Source of the DNA: Pelecanus crispus
Lineage: Eukaryota; Chordata; Aves; Pelecaniformes; Pelecanidae
DNA length: 64,000 nt
Assembly: GCF_030463565.1 (NCBI RefSeq)
Contig: NC_134675.1
Coordinates: 16,947,862 to 17,011,861 of the forward strand
Direction of reading: 5' to 3'
Shown one piece after another: positions 11,934 through 21,918 of this stretch. The position numbers were made by a program, and so were the translations under genes. Under the pieces are notes generated by a model, which had not been told where the DNA came from, made no database searches, and worked only from the letters and a program-made list of their open reading frames with translations. The first letter of the stretch is position 1, and the number at the start of each line of letters is the position of its first letter.

Positions 11934-12211
11934 CTGGCTGGAGGCAGGGCCCCTCTAATCCTGGTCATAGTATTCGTTGTTCACTCCTTGTAAATGTGAA
12001 TCAGAAGTCCCTTGATTAAGATCGGAATTAAAATTAGCCCTCTTACTCTGTCTGGGGAACTGCTCACTGGAAACCGGAGCTGCAGTTTTACTGGGAGATC
12101 CACTTCCTCATGTCCTCTCCGTGATCATGCAGGTAAAACCACAGGGTGCCCCGTGGTGTGTATCCTCTATATCCTCTCTCTTGAGCATAGGGACGTTGAC
12201 TCCTAATGGCT

Positions 12212-14590
12212 GAGATCATAGAATCATAGAATCATAGAATCATCTAGGTTGGAAAAGACCTTTAAGATCATCCAGTCCAACCATTAACCTACACTACCAA
12301 GCCCACTCTAGACTAATCAAGGGTAGACCAGACTAAACCATATCCCGAAGTGCCACATCTACCCGTTTTTTAAACGCCTCCAGGGATGGTGACTCCACCA
12401 CCTCTCTGGGCAGCCTGTTCCAATGCCTGACCACCCTTTCCGTAAAGAAATTTTTCCTAATTTCCAGTCTAAACCTCCCCTGGCGCAGCTTAAGCCCATT
12501 TCCTCTTGTCCTATCACTAGCTACTTGGGAGAAGAGACCAACACCCACCTCACTACAACCTCCTTTCAGGTAGTTGTAGAGAGCGATAAGGTCTCCCCTC
12601 AGCCTCCTCTTTTCCAGGCTAAACAACCCCAGTTCCCTCAGCCGCTCCTCATAAGACTTGTTCTCCAGACCCTTCACCAGCTTCGTTGCCCGCCTCTGAA
12701 CACGCTCCAGCACCTCAATGTCTTTCTTGTAGTGAGGGGCCCAAAACTGGACACAGTATTCCAGGTGCGGCCTCACCAGCGCCGAGTACAGGGGGACAAT
12801 CACCTCCCTGCTCCTGCTGGCCACACTATTCCTGATACAAGCCAGGATGCTGTTGGCCTTCTTGGCCACCTGGGCACACTGCTGGCTCATGTTCAGCCAG
12901 CTATCTACTAACACCCCCAGGTCCTTTTCGGCCAGGCAGCTTTCCAGCCACTCCTCCCCAAGCCTGTAGTGTTGCATGGGGTTGTTGTGACCCAAGTGCA
13001 GGACCCGGCACTTGGCCTTGTTGAACCTCATACAGTTGGCCACGGCCCATCGATCCAGTCTGTCCAGGTCCCTCTGCAGGGCCATCCTACCCTCGAGCAG
13101 ATCGACACTCCCACCCAATTTGGTGTCGTCTGCAAACTTCCTGAGGGTGCACTCGATCCCCTCATCCAGATCATTGATAAAGATATTGAACAAGACTGGC
13201 CCTAAAACAGAGCCCTGGGGAACACCGCTCGTGACCGGCCGCCAACTGGACTTAACACCATTTATCACTACTCTCTGGGCTCGGCCACCCAACCAGTTCT
13301 TTACCCAGCGAAGAGTATGCCTGTCTAAGCCGTGAGCTGCCAGCTTCCCGAGGAGGATATTATGCGAGACGGTGTCAAAAGCTTTGCTAAAGTCGAGGTA
13401 GATGACATCCACAGCCCTTCCATCATCTACCAGGCGGGTCACCAGGTCATAGAAGGAGATCAGGTTGGTCAAGCAGGACCTGCCTTTTGTGAACCCATGC
13501 TGGCTGGGCCTGATCCCCTGGTTGACCTGTACTTGCCTGTGGAGTTCGCTCAAGATGAACCTCTCCATAATCTTCCCCGGCACTGAGGTCAGGCTGACAG
13601 GCCTGTAGTTCCCCGGGTCCTCCTTCCGGCCCTTCTTGTAGATGGGCGTCACATTGGCAAGCCTCCAGTCATCAGGGACCTCCCCTGTTAACCAGGACTG
13701 TTGATAGATGATGGAAAGTGGCTTGGCAAGCTCCTCTGCCAGCTCCCTCAGTACTCTTGGGTGGATCCCATCCGGCCCCATAGACTTGTGAGCGTCCAGG
13801 TGGCATAGCAGGTCATTAACTGCTTCCTCCTGGACTATGAGGGCTCCATTCTGGTCCCTATCCCTATCTTCTTGCTCAAGGGCCTGAGTACCCTGGGGAT
13901 GACCGGTCTGGCTGTTGAACACAGAGGCAAAGAAGGCGTTAAGTACTTCAGCCTTTTCCTTGTCCTCGGTGACAATGTTCCCCCCCACATCCAGCAAAGA
14001 ATGGAGATCCTCCTTGGCTCTCCTTTTATTGCTGATGTACTTATAAAAGCATTTTTTATTGTCTTTTACAGCACTGGCCAGATTGAGTTCTAGCTGGGCT
14101 TTTGCCTTTCTAATTTCCTCCCTGCAGGACCTAACAAGATCCCTGTACTCCTCCTGAGCTGCCCGCCCCTTCTGCCAAAGGCGGTAGACTCTCCTTTTTT
14201 CCCTGAGTCCCCGCAAAAGCTCCCTATTCAGCCAGGCCGGTCGATTTCCCCTCCGGTTGGTCTTACGACACACGGGGACAGCCCGCTCCTGCGCCCTTAA
14301 GACTTCCTTCTTGAAGAAGGCCCAGCCTTCCTGGACCCCTTTGCCCTTCAGGACCGCCTCCCAAGGGACTTTCCCAACCAGGGTCCTGAAGAGGGCAAAG
14401 TCTGCCCTCCGGAAGTCCATGGTAATAGTTTTGGTGCCCCTCCGCTTAGCATCACCCAAAATTGAGAACTTTATCATGTCGTGGTCGCTAAGCCCGAGAC
14501 GGCCTCCGACCTCGACATTTCCCACAAGCCCTTCTCTGTTGGTAAACAGCAGGTCAAGCGGGATAGTGGTCCGTACAGGTGGGGAGTAGG
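12212..14590 (-). mobile_element. CR1 LINE, young 5'-truncated copy inserted in the ERVL
   Basis: It starts within the endonuclease (14590, with [10 protein letters not shown] about 14475) and runs to a perfect CR1 3' tail with four atcatagaa-type repeats at 12212-12241. The reading frame is uninterrupted for about 750 codons through the RT ([38 protein letters not shown] at 13125-13136) and the C-terminal domain to its stop at 12333. It lies inside ERVL gag-pol, so it is younger than that provirus. It lacks the ORF1 and endonuclease N-terminus and cannot be autonomous. Confidence 0.93.
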
Positions 14591-14867
14591 ACAGATCCTC
14601 TCTGAGTTGTTGGAACTCGGCACATTTTTTCAGACAGTTTTTCCACAGCCGAGACACAGGCCCGTAGAGAGGAAGAGATACTTTCTTCGTATTCCCGGAG
14701 TCGGCCAGCCACTTCATCCACCATTGGTGCCTCGTCATCTTTCCAGGCCAGTATTGACAATGAGGTGGCATACAGTGTTGGTGCGCTCTGTACCACCTTC
14801 TGCCACATGGGTTGTGTGCACCTGACTTCATCTGGATCTTTGGGTAACTGCTCATCGTGCAGGTCAC
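12333..14867 (-). pseudogene. CR1 ORF2 3' portion, in frame with ERV-derived codons
   Basis: An 844-codon frame. The first 90 or so codons are an out-of-register reading of ERVL gag and have no meaning of their own. From about 14590 the frame is CR1 ORF2: endonuclease C-terminus, RT and C-terminal domain. The apparent fusion is an accident of the insertion point and is not evidence of a chimeric gene. I infer youth from the absence of stops and from intact RT catalytic residues. Confidence 0.8.
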
Positions 14868-15087
14868 TATAAATCACCTCCAGCACGCCTAATTCCCTCA
14901 GGTACTGGATACCCTTCTCTACAGTGGTCCATTTTCCTGGGTGGTATATAACATCCTCCTTGAAGGGATACCTTTCCTTTATGCTTGACAGAAGTTGCCT
15001 CCAGAATGTTATCAGCATTCTTATCCTAAATCCAAAATACAGCACTATGCCTGCTACTAGGAAGAAAATTAACTCTGTCCCAGCCAA
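14591..15087 (-). pseudogene. gag: ERVL gag N-terminal fragment
   Basis: A frame of about 165 codons starting at 15087 and cut by the CR1 at about 14590. Residues about 28-150 resemble avian ERVL gag (for example [18 protein letters not shown]) and end in an amphipathic, coiled-coil-like stretch ([19 protein letters not shown]). The first 27 residues are hydrophobic and are read from LTR-like sequence. The rest of gag is missing. Confidence 0.6.
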
Positions 15088-15097
15088 AACCAGGACA
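15007..15097 (-). mobile_element. Start of a family C LTR joined to gag
   Basis: On the minus strand this reads tgtcctggttttggctgg and continues as the first 90 bp of the family C LTRs at 17289, 33542 and 51133, as far as tgataaca. It then jumps directly into gag-like sequence. The remaining 470 or so bp of LTR, the primer site and the leader are absent, which I read as a deletion. Confidence 0.7.
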
Positions 15098-17126
15098 ACC
15101 AGGCAACAGTGAGTTCAACAGGCCAATTACATATTGTACAAAAAAGCATTTTTATTTATATTTTCTAATTTGCTGCTATTAAATATCTTCAGGTTCCTCT
15201 TGTTCTAGTATTGTGTGATGGCATGAATAAGAATGCTCAAATCATTATTATCATTACAATAAAAAATCTTGTTAACTTACTACAGGAATTTTAAGACTTT
15301 TTTCTGACTAACCGTGGCCTGTTCTTATTTTCTGATTTGCACCCAGGAGATGCCAGGCTTAGTCTAGACAGCTACTGCTGTTTTCTTCTGCAAAGCTCAC
15401 AAAAGTGCTTTGTAGTGTTTGGAGAAAAGGATCATGATTGTAATGATCTTGGATTACTTTTGCAGTTTTTATCCTTTTTCACTGATATCTCACATCATGT
15501 CAGTGAGAAGGCCCTTTGGGTGATACAGATGCTGAGGTTCGATTTATTGCTTTGTTTCAGCCCTGGCAGAGAAATTCATTGTTGCACAATTATCTGAGCA
15601 AACACATGTACAAGTTGTTTGTAAACCTCCCCAAAGAAGACAGCAAGCTGAGTAGAATTTGGGTCTTTGTAGGTACAAACTAAAACTGAAGAATATGTGA
15701 TTATGTGCTGAGGAGTGTCAGAAAGCCAGTGACAGAAAGAAGTCATTACGGATTCACACATCTCATCTCCATCCATTTTTTCTCTGTTGTATAGCTTCTC
15801 ATCCAGCACTTGATCCTGAAAGATAGTGCCACTGGCCTCCACTGTATACAGAAAGATGTGGAGATCTTCAGCCTTTTTCTTCTAGAAGAGTTCCAGTGAA
15901 ATCACAGAGCAGTACCTGCAAACTATACTTGCCTCTACCCTGAGCACTGAGGTGGGGACAGCAGAAGCAAGAATGATGAGAAAGCATCAGGGAGCTCTCC
16001 ATCAATTCCTGCCAGGCTGTATACCGCAAAAGAATAATGCCTGGATAGAAGGATCATCCCTTGTGCAAAACTAAATGAGAGCAAAGGAAAATAATATGTT
16101 GGAAAACTGATCTGTGCTTTTTCTCTTGAGATTCAATCACACTTTTTACCTTAAGTAAAATTATTTCAACTGGATCTGAACAATAACAAGAAAATAAGTT
16201 AATGGCACAATAATCAAACTAGCACAATGAGATGGCCCTTTGACTGCAAAATATAGGCTGTCACCCTTATCCTCAGGTTCAGTTTCTCTACAGTGCCAAC
16301 CTGCTGCTCACTAGCAGCTGAAACTCTTTGGAGCTCCCAAAGGTTTGATGATATTTCTTTGCTACATCAGAAAACTGTCTACTTGAAACAACCTTTGAAT
16401 TTCATTTGGGAGGCCAGAGAAAACACTGCTCATATAGCTTCAATATTTTTGTTTTGTTTTTTCTGCACAGTGGCTTAATGATAAAAATAGAACTGGGCAT
16501 AATAGCAATATACAAACTGACTGTCTGCTAGACCATTTTACCCAGGAGCAAGCAAAAGAAAGTCTATGGCAGTAGTTACCTCTAAAATTACATTTAAATG
16601 CCATGAAATCCACAACAAATTACAGGCTACAAGCACGTTTAACAAACTTTTAGCAAACAGACCACCAGTCTTTCAGGGCATATTGCTCTTGATGAAAACA
16701 TTTGTTGTTTTATAGCGTTGCTGTGGATTTTAAGCCACTGTAAGACCACTGTGGTCTCACCCTCAGAAAAAGAGGCACACACACAGAGAACTGGCTATGA
16801 TTCCCCTTGTCCTTCCAGTAGCCAACCTGCCCATGGTCTCGCCCTTAGACCATATGCCTGGCTCCCGGGCCACTTCACCTATTCACCAGCTAGTCCACCT
16901 TGATCTTTGCTAGTGATCATAAGCTCACTCACACACCCTCACTCACTCCAGTTGCTGGCACTAAGACCTCCATACACACATGCACACAGAATAGAGTCTC
17001 TCACCCAGGAAAACAGTAAGAAATGGAATAAAATAAGAGACTATCAAGTACAAGGCATAGCCAGACAAGAATACTGACCAGCAAACTGTTTACACGTGAC
17101 ATTTTAATCCTCTTATGCCTCCATTT
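15098..17126. other. No gene or recognisable element
   Basis: Single-copy-looking sequence of mixed composition with short open frames only. I see no splice-bounded conserved coding segment, RNA gene or transposon terminus. Confidence 0.45.
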
Positions 17127-17262
17127 AGAATCATAGAATGCTTTGGGTTGGAAGGGACCTTGAGAGATCATCGAGCCCAACCCCCCTGCAGTAAGCAGGG
17201 ATTGAACCTGTGAACTTGGCGTTATTAGCACCAGGTTCTAACCAACTGAGCTAACCCGGCTG
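17127..17262 (-). mobile_element. tRNA-Ile-derived SINE with CR1 3' tail (TguSINE1-like)
   Basis: On the minus strand the first 70 bp (17262-17193) read as a tRNA-Ile: gttagctcagttggttag is the A-box region, the anticodon loop ctaataa gives AAT (17224-17226), and ggttcaatccc is the B-box. This joins a 66-bp tail (17192-17127) nearly identical to the 3' end of the CR1 at 29371. The join lies at the shared ctgcagt(a/g)agcaggga. Such tRNA-Ile/CR1 SINEs are described in passerine birds as TguSINE1. It is not a functional tRNA gene, because the acceptor stem does not close. Confidence 0.85.
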
Positions 17263-17288
17263 GTCATTTTCCCAAGCTTGTTCCTCCC

Positions 17289-17861
17289 TGTCCTGGTTTC
17301 GGCTGGGATAGAGTTAGTTTTCTTCCTAGTAGCAGGCATAGTGCTGTGTTTTGGATTTAGAATGAGAAGAATGTTGATGATAACACACTGATGTTTTTAG
17401 TTGTTGCTAAGTACTGCTTATGCTAGTCAAGGACTTTTCAGCTTCCCAGGCTCTGCCAGGTACACAAGAAACTGGGAGGGGGCACAGCCAGAATAGTTGA
17501 TCCAAACTGACCAAAGGGCTATTCCATACCATATGACGTCATGCTCAGTATATAAACTGGAGGGGGGTTGGCCGGGGAGCAGCAATCGCTGCTCGGGAAC
17601 TGTCTGGGTATTGGTCGTCGGGTGGTGAGCAATTGCATTGTGCATCACTTGCTTTGTATATTGTTATTATTATCATCATTATTATATTGTTATTATTATC
17701 CATACTATTTTACTTTATTTCAATTATTAAACTGTTCTTATCTCAACCCAGGAGTGTTTCTCACTCTTATTCCTCCAATCCTCTCCCCATGCCATCGGGG
17801 TAGGGGGAGTGAGCGAGCGGCTGCGTGGTGCTTAGTTGCTGGCTGGGGCTAAACCACGACA
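17289..17861 (+). mobile_element. Solo LTR, family C, with CTCCC target duplication
   Basis: A 573-bp LTR beginning tgtcctgg and ending ccacgaca, flanked by identical CTCCC at 17284-17288 and 17862-17866. It contains a perfect CRE palindrome TGACGTCA (17534-17541), a TATA box tatataaa (17549-17556), an ATT/ATC microsatellite (about 17660-17720) and attaaactg downstream. No internal retroviral sequence is attached, so it arose by LTR-LTR recombination. Short frames in it are not genes. Confidence 0.93.
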
Positions 17862-18002
17862 CTCCCCAAATGACCAAGATCCCTCCCTTTCCCTGCTTTT
17901 GTTTCCTCCCCTAAACATCCAATAATAGTTCTTATGCAATCCCAAAATGCTCTTCCCATAATGTGTCCCATACCCTGGGCAGTAATCCCCCTCAGTCAAA
18001 AA
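17862..18002. other. Unassigned segment between two LTRs
   Basis: About 140 bp, possibly a decayed ERV internal remnant on the minus strand (a short open frame crosses it), but I cannot name any domain. Confidence 0.3.
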
Positions 18003-18044
18003 AGGTGCTCTCTCACTCCCCCTCATCAGCAGGACAGGGGGAGA

Positions 18045-18117
18045 AAATATGATAAAATATGAGATAAAATGTGATGATAAAATATGAGAAAATATGATAA
18101 AAATATGATAAAAAGGG
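18045..18117. repeat. aaaatatgat/aaaatgtgat AT-rich tandem repeat
   Basis: Variants of (g)ataaaatatga are repeated about six times within the tail of the minus-strand LTR, at a place where other family B copies carry only one or two such motifs. It is a local expansion. Confidence 0.8.
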
Positions 18118-18177
18118 TCAAGATATGGACAGGGAGATCAATCACCAATTACCATCATGGGCAGAACTGACTCGACT

Positions 18178-19165
18178 TGGAGAAGACTAGTCACAAGGGG
18201 TGTTCCACAGGGCTCAGTTTTGGGGCCAGCCTTGTTTAATATCTTTATCAACGATCTGGATGAGGGGATTGAGTGCACGCTCAGTGAGTTTGCAGATGAC
18301 ACCAAATTGGGTGGGAGCGTTGATCTGCTCAAGGGTAGAAAGGCTCTTCAGAGGGATCTGGACAGGCTGGACCGATGGGCCGACGCCAACTGTATGAGGT
18401 TCAACAAGGCCAAGTGCCGGGTCCTGCACTTGGGTCACAACAACCCCATGCAATGCTACAGGCTTGGGGAAGAGTGGCTGGAAAGCTGCCTGGCCGAAAA
18501 GGACCTGGGGGTGCTGGTCGACAGCTGGCTGAACATGAGCCAGCAGTGTGCCCAGGTGGCCAAGAAGGCCAACAGCATCCTGGCTTGTATCAGGACTAGT
18601 GTGGCCAGCAGGAGCAGGGAGGTGATTGTCCCCCTGTACTCGGCACTGGTGAGGCCGCACCTTGAATACTGTGTCCAGTTTTGGGCCCCTCAATACAACA
18701 AGGACATTGTGTTGCTGGAGCGTGTCCAGAGAAGGGCAATGAAGCTGGTGAAGGGTCTGGAGCACAGGCCTTATGAGGAGCGGCTGAGGGAACTGGGGTT
18801 GTTTAGCCTGGAAAAGAGGAGGCTGAGGGGAGACCTTATCGCTCTCTACAACTCCCTGAAAGGAGGTTGTAGTGAGGTGGGTGTTGGTCTCTTCTCCCAA
18901 GTAGTTAGCGATAGGACAAGAGGAAATGGGCTCAAGTTGCATCAGGGGAGATTTAGATTGGATATTAGGAAAAATTTCTTCATGGAAGGAGTGGTCAAGT
19001 ATTGGAACAGGCTGCCCAGAGAGGTGGTGGAGTCACCATCCCTGGAAGTGTTCAAAAAACGGGTAGACGTGGCACTTTGGGACATGGTTTAGTGGGCATG
19101 GTGGTGTTGGGTTGATGATTGGACTGATGATCTTGGAGGTCCTTTCCAACCTTAATGATTCCTAG
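18178..19165 (+). mobile_element. CR1 LINE 3' portion with open frame, inserted in an LTR
   Basis: A 5'-truncated CR1 starting just before RT motif B ([19 protein letters not shown], about 18197). It runs through FADD (about 18290) and the C-terminal domain to a stop at 19092 and an eroded 3' tail. The frame 18157-19092 (311 codons) has no stop, so the copy is fairly young. The tail lacks the usual terminal repeats, ending ttaatgattcctag. Confidence 0.88.
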
Positions 19166-19224
19166 TTTTTACTTTCATTATAAATAATCCAGCCACCAAG
19201 CCAGACAACATGAAATTATTGCTC

Positions 19225-19326
19225 TACCCTTAATTGGTTTAGTGTTGGACTTGGTAGTGTTAGGTTAATGGTTGGACTGGATGATCTTAAAGGTCTTTTC
19301 CAACCTAAACAATTCTATGATTCTAA
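19225..19326 (+). mobile_element. Second CR1 3' tail
   Basis: About 100 bp of CR1 3' UTR (cttggtagtgttaggttaatggttggactgg; ttccaacctaaacaattctatgattcta), repeating the end of the CR1 just upstream after a 60-bp spacer. It is either a separate very short insertion or the displaced true end of the previous CR1. Confidence 0.75.
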
Positions 19327-19671
19327 GACTAATTTAATTTATTGCCAATGAAAAATAGAGTAGGACAGCGAGAAATGGGAACAAATCTAAAAACACCTTC
19401 CGTCCACTCCTCTGTTCTTCCCAGGCTCAACTTCACTCCTAACTCTTCTACCTCCTTGCCCCCTAGCAGTGCAGGAAGGATGGGGAATGAGGGTTGCCGT
19501 CAGTTCATAATACTTCATCTCTGCTGCTCTTTCCTCCTCACACGTTTCCCCTGCTCCAGCGTGGGATCCCTCCCATGGGATACAGTCCCTCACAAACTCT
19601 CCAATGTGGGTCCTTCCCATGGGCCACAGTTCCTGCCAGAAAACTTGCTCCTGTCCACTTCACAGTTTTTT

Positions 19672-20323
19672 TTAGCCAGGTGGGCCCCCAAAACTGCCAG
19701 GAGGGATTTGACTTACTGCTGGAGCAGAGAACATGGTTTAGACTTGTCTTGGGAAACTATAATACAAGCAATTAGGCAGTGGGAGATCAGTGGAATAATA
19801 CGACACGCTCAGAAAGTACAAATGATGAAATAGTATGTGCAATGGGAGAAATGGATGTTTGGAGAAGTTTGGCAAGTACATCATATAAGCCCCCTTCCCT
19901 CCAGCAACATTGGTAGAGCTATCACAAGGGTGGCTAAAATTTTCCCTACTTGGAAAAGCAAATGTGAGGAACGCTCTAAAGGGAATAAACAAACATATCT
20001 GCACCATGGAATGCTGCTTAGGCTAGAATTGGATAACAAGATATTTCAAAAACAAAACTGTCCAAGAATGGGCTGAAGATCATGGAGTAGAGGACAAGGT
20101 CTGAAGTTTGTTATAGGTATATGTTCAGATTAGTATGATGTTAACGCCTGTAATCTGGTTCCTGGGGCAAAGGGTAGAGTTTTCCTAAGTGTATGTCCAG
20201 GACAAAAGGTAGAGTCTATAATGCATGTATATTAAGATTGTGATGATGTCGAAAGTAGAGTTTATAATGGATGTATGTTCAAACAGTTCTTAAATACTTG
20301 TTTCACAGAGGCAAAAGGTAAAA
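19672..20323 (+). mobile_element. ERVL 3' internal region with decayed integrase
   Basis: The + strand frame at 19680-19833 and its continuation at 19837-20076 resemble the integrase zinc-binding and N-core region of the ERVL at 8767-10395. Comparable motifs are RRDLTYCWSREHGLDL and FGEVWQVHHI. No stops occur inside the first piece, but key Cys residues are lost. From about 20100 to 20323 comes non-coding 3' sequence that also appears, inverted, at 26903-27010 next to the 3' LTR of the intron-1 provirus. This identifies it as the end of an ERVL internal region. Confidence 0.7.
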
Positions 20324-21918
20324 TGTATTTGGCATAAAGTAAAGGGGTTTGGTAGCAGGAGGCTGCAGCGGTGATTTGTGCAGAAGCAGGCCATGAACTG
20401 CCATGTGTCAGTCACAGATGGTTGCAGCCAGCTCTGAAAATGATGTAAACAACCCAATGTGCACCACAACAGCAGCCAGTCAGAGCAGCATATGGCACCT
20501 CTGCTCAAACGTATTGAAGAAAGAGTGGCAGCCGCTAGGGGCAGGAGATGATCTTGGAGGCATGTGACTGGACATACCCTGCTGAGGAGACTGCTGAGGA
20601 CACAGCTGGAGGCACACTCTTGGAAGGAGGCACTCTATTCCAAAGGAGGTACACCTCTGAGGGGACTGTGGCCTATGGGCAACCCACACTGGAGCAAGGA
20701 CACTAAGAAACAGAGCAGCAGAGGAAAACCCACAAGAAGCAAAGCATGGCAGAAAGAAACCAATACTCACACAATCCCAACCTCCTGAGCTGCCCATCAC
20801 CTCAGCAGAGGAATTGGGAGGGACAAAGTGTAAGCTGCAGTGAAAATAATGGAAGTTGAGACTTGAAAGGGGGAGGGGAGGTGTTTGGTTTAAGATGAGC
20901 CAGGGAAGGGGGAGGAAAGGTGTTTACTTAAGTGTTTGTTGGATTATGTTCTCTTTTTTCCTAAATACCTGAATCAGTGATTAGAAGTTTGTTAACTGAC
21001 AATAATTTAAATAAAGTAAAAGTTCCCCAGGTCAAAACTGTTTTGCCCGTGACTGACTGGCTGGAAAGCAGCTTTTCAGAAAAGGACCTGGGGGTCCTGG
21101 TGGACATAAGATTGAACATGAGCCAGCAATGCGCCCTTGCTGCAATGAAGGCTAATGGTATCCTGGGCTGCATTAGACAAAGCATTGCCAGCAGGTCGAA
21201 GGAGGTGATCCTTCCCCTCTACTCAGCACTGGTGAGGCCACACCTGGAGTCCTGTGTCCAGTTCTGGGCTCCCCAGTACAAGAGAGACATGGACATACTG
21301 GAAAGAGTCCAGCAAAGGGCCACGAAGATGATTAAGGGACTGGAACATCTCTCCTATGAGGAAAGGCTGAGAGAGCTGGGACTGTTTAGCCTGGAAAAGC
21401 GAAGGCTCAGGGGGGATCTCATTAATGTATACAAATACCTGAAGGGAGGGTGTAAAGAAGACAGAGACAGGCTCTTTTCAGTGGTGCCCAGTGACAGGAT
21501 CAGAGGCAACGGGCACAAACAGAAACACAGGAGGTTCTGTCTGAACCTCAGGAAACACTTTTTTTACTGTGAGGGTGACTGAGCACTGGAACAGGTTGCC
21601 CAGTGGGGTTGTAGAATCTCCCTTCTTAGAGATATTGAAAAATCATCTGGACATGGTCCTGGGCAACTGGCCTTAGGTGGCCCTGCTTGAGCAGGGGGTC
21701 TGGACCAGATGACCTCCAGAAGTCCCTTCCAACCTCAACCATTCTGTGATTCTATGAGTCTGTTTTGCCCATAATGGTAATTGGTGAGCAGTCTCCCTGT
21801 CCTTGTCTCCACCTGCAATCTTTTTCATTGTATTTTCTCCCCCTGTCCTGTTGAGGAGGGGAAGTGAGAGAGTGGCTTGGTGGGCGCCTGGCAGCCAGCC
21901 AAGGTTAACCCACCACAA
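20324..21918 (+). mobile_element. ERVL 3' LTR (family A/B), split by a CR1
   Basis: It starts tgtatttggcataaagtaaagg right after the ERVL internal end and is homologous to the provirus LTRs at 26206-26902 and 29021-30705. Shared motifs are gatgtaaacaaccca near 20442 and the late aataatttaaataaagtaaaagttcc near 21001. At about 21049 it is interrupted by a CR1. From 21758 the tail of a family B LTR follows (gtctgttttgcccataatgg to ccaccaca at about 21917). Whether the tail belongs to the same LTR or to a second one is not certain. Confidence 0.65.
21050..21757 (+). mobile_element. CR1 LINE 3' end
   Basis: About 700 bp from gactggctggaaagcag to the terminal attctgtgattctatga. The C-terminal ORF2 frame (20977-21582) is open for most of its length ([19 protein letters not shown] near 21330) and ends at a TGA at 21580. 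It is closely related to the nested CR1 at 371-1116. Confidence 0.88.

Larger units (their letters stand above)
8596..15097 (-). mobile_element. ERVL-type endogenous retrovirus, internally deleted and split by a CR1
   Basis: Reading 5' to 3' on the minus strand: about 90 bp of LTR (15097-15007), a gag fragment (to about 14590), a CR1 insertion (14590-12212), a short gag/PR remnant (12211-11934), then protease, RT, RNase H and integrase down to about 8767. The pol order, the style of the YIDD box and the absence of env fit class III (ERVL-like) elements. No 3' LTR is recognisable left of the integrase; a family B LTR fragment in the opposite orientation lies there instead. Frameshifts break it into at least five pieces. 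Confidence 0.8.
18003..19671 (-). mobile_element. LTR family B, minus strand, interrupted by CR1 insertions
   Basis: 18003-18177 matches the last about 180 bp of family B LTRs on the minus strand (ctctctcactccccctcatcagcagg; attaccatcatgggcagaact). 19327-19671 matches the preceding part (taatttaatttattgccaatgaaaaatagagtagg; cccatgggatac/ctccagcgtggg units). The two halves are separated by CR1 material at 18178-19326. The element stops at about 19671 where ERVL integrase sequence starts, so its 5' part is missing. Confidence 0.75.

Noticed and set aside
12333..14867. A chimeric ERV-CR1 gene of 844 codons
   Set aside because: The N-terminal 90 codons are an out-of-register reading of gag; the in-frame join is accidental.
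17193..17262. A functional tRNA-Ile gene
   Set aside because: The acceptor stem does not pair and it is fused to a CR1 tail without a terminator; it is the head of a SINE.
18214..18942. 242-codon minus-strand frame
   Set aside because: Antisense shadow of the CR1 RT coding strand; equivalent antisense frames occur opposite the other CR1 copies (29703-30323, 53614-54192).
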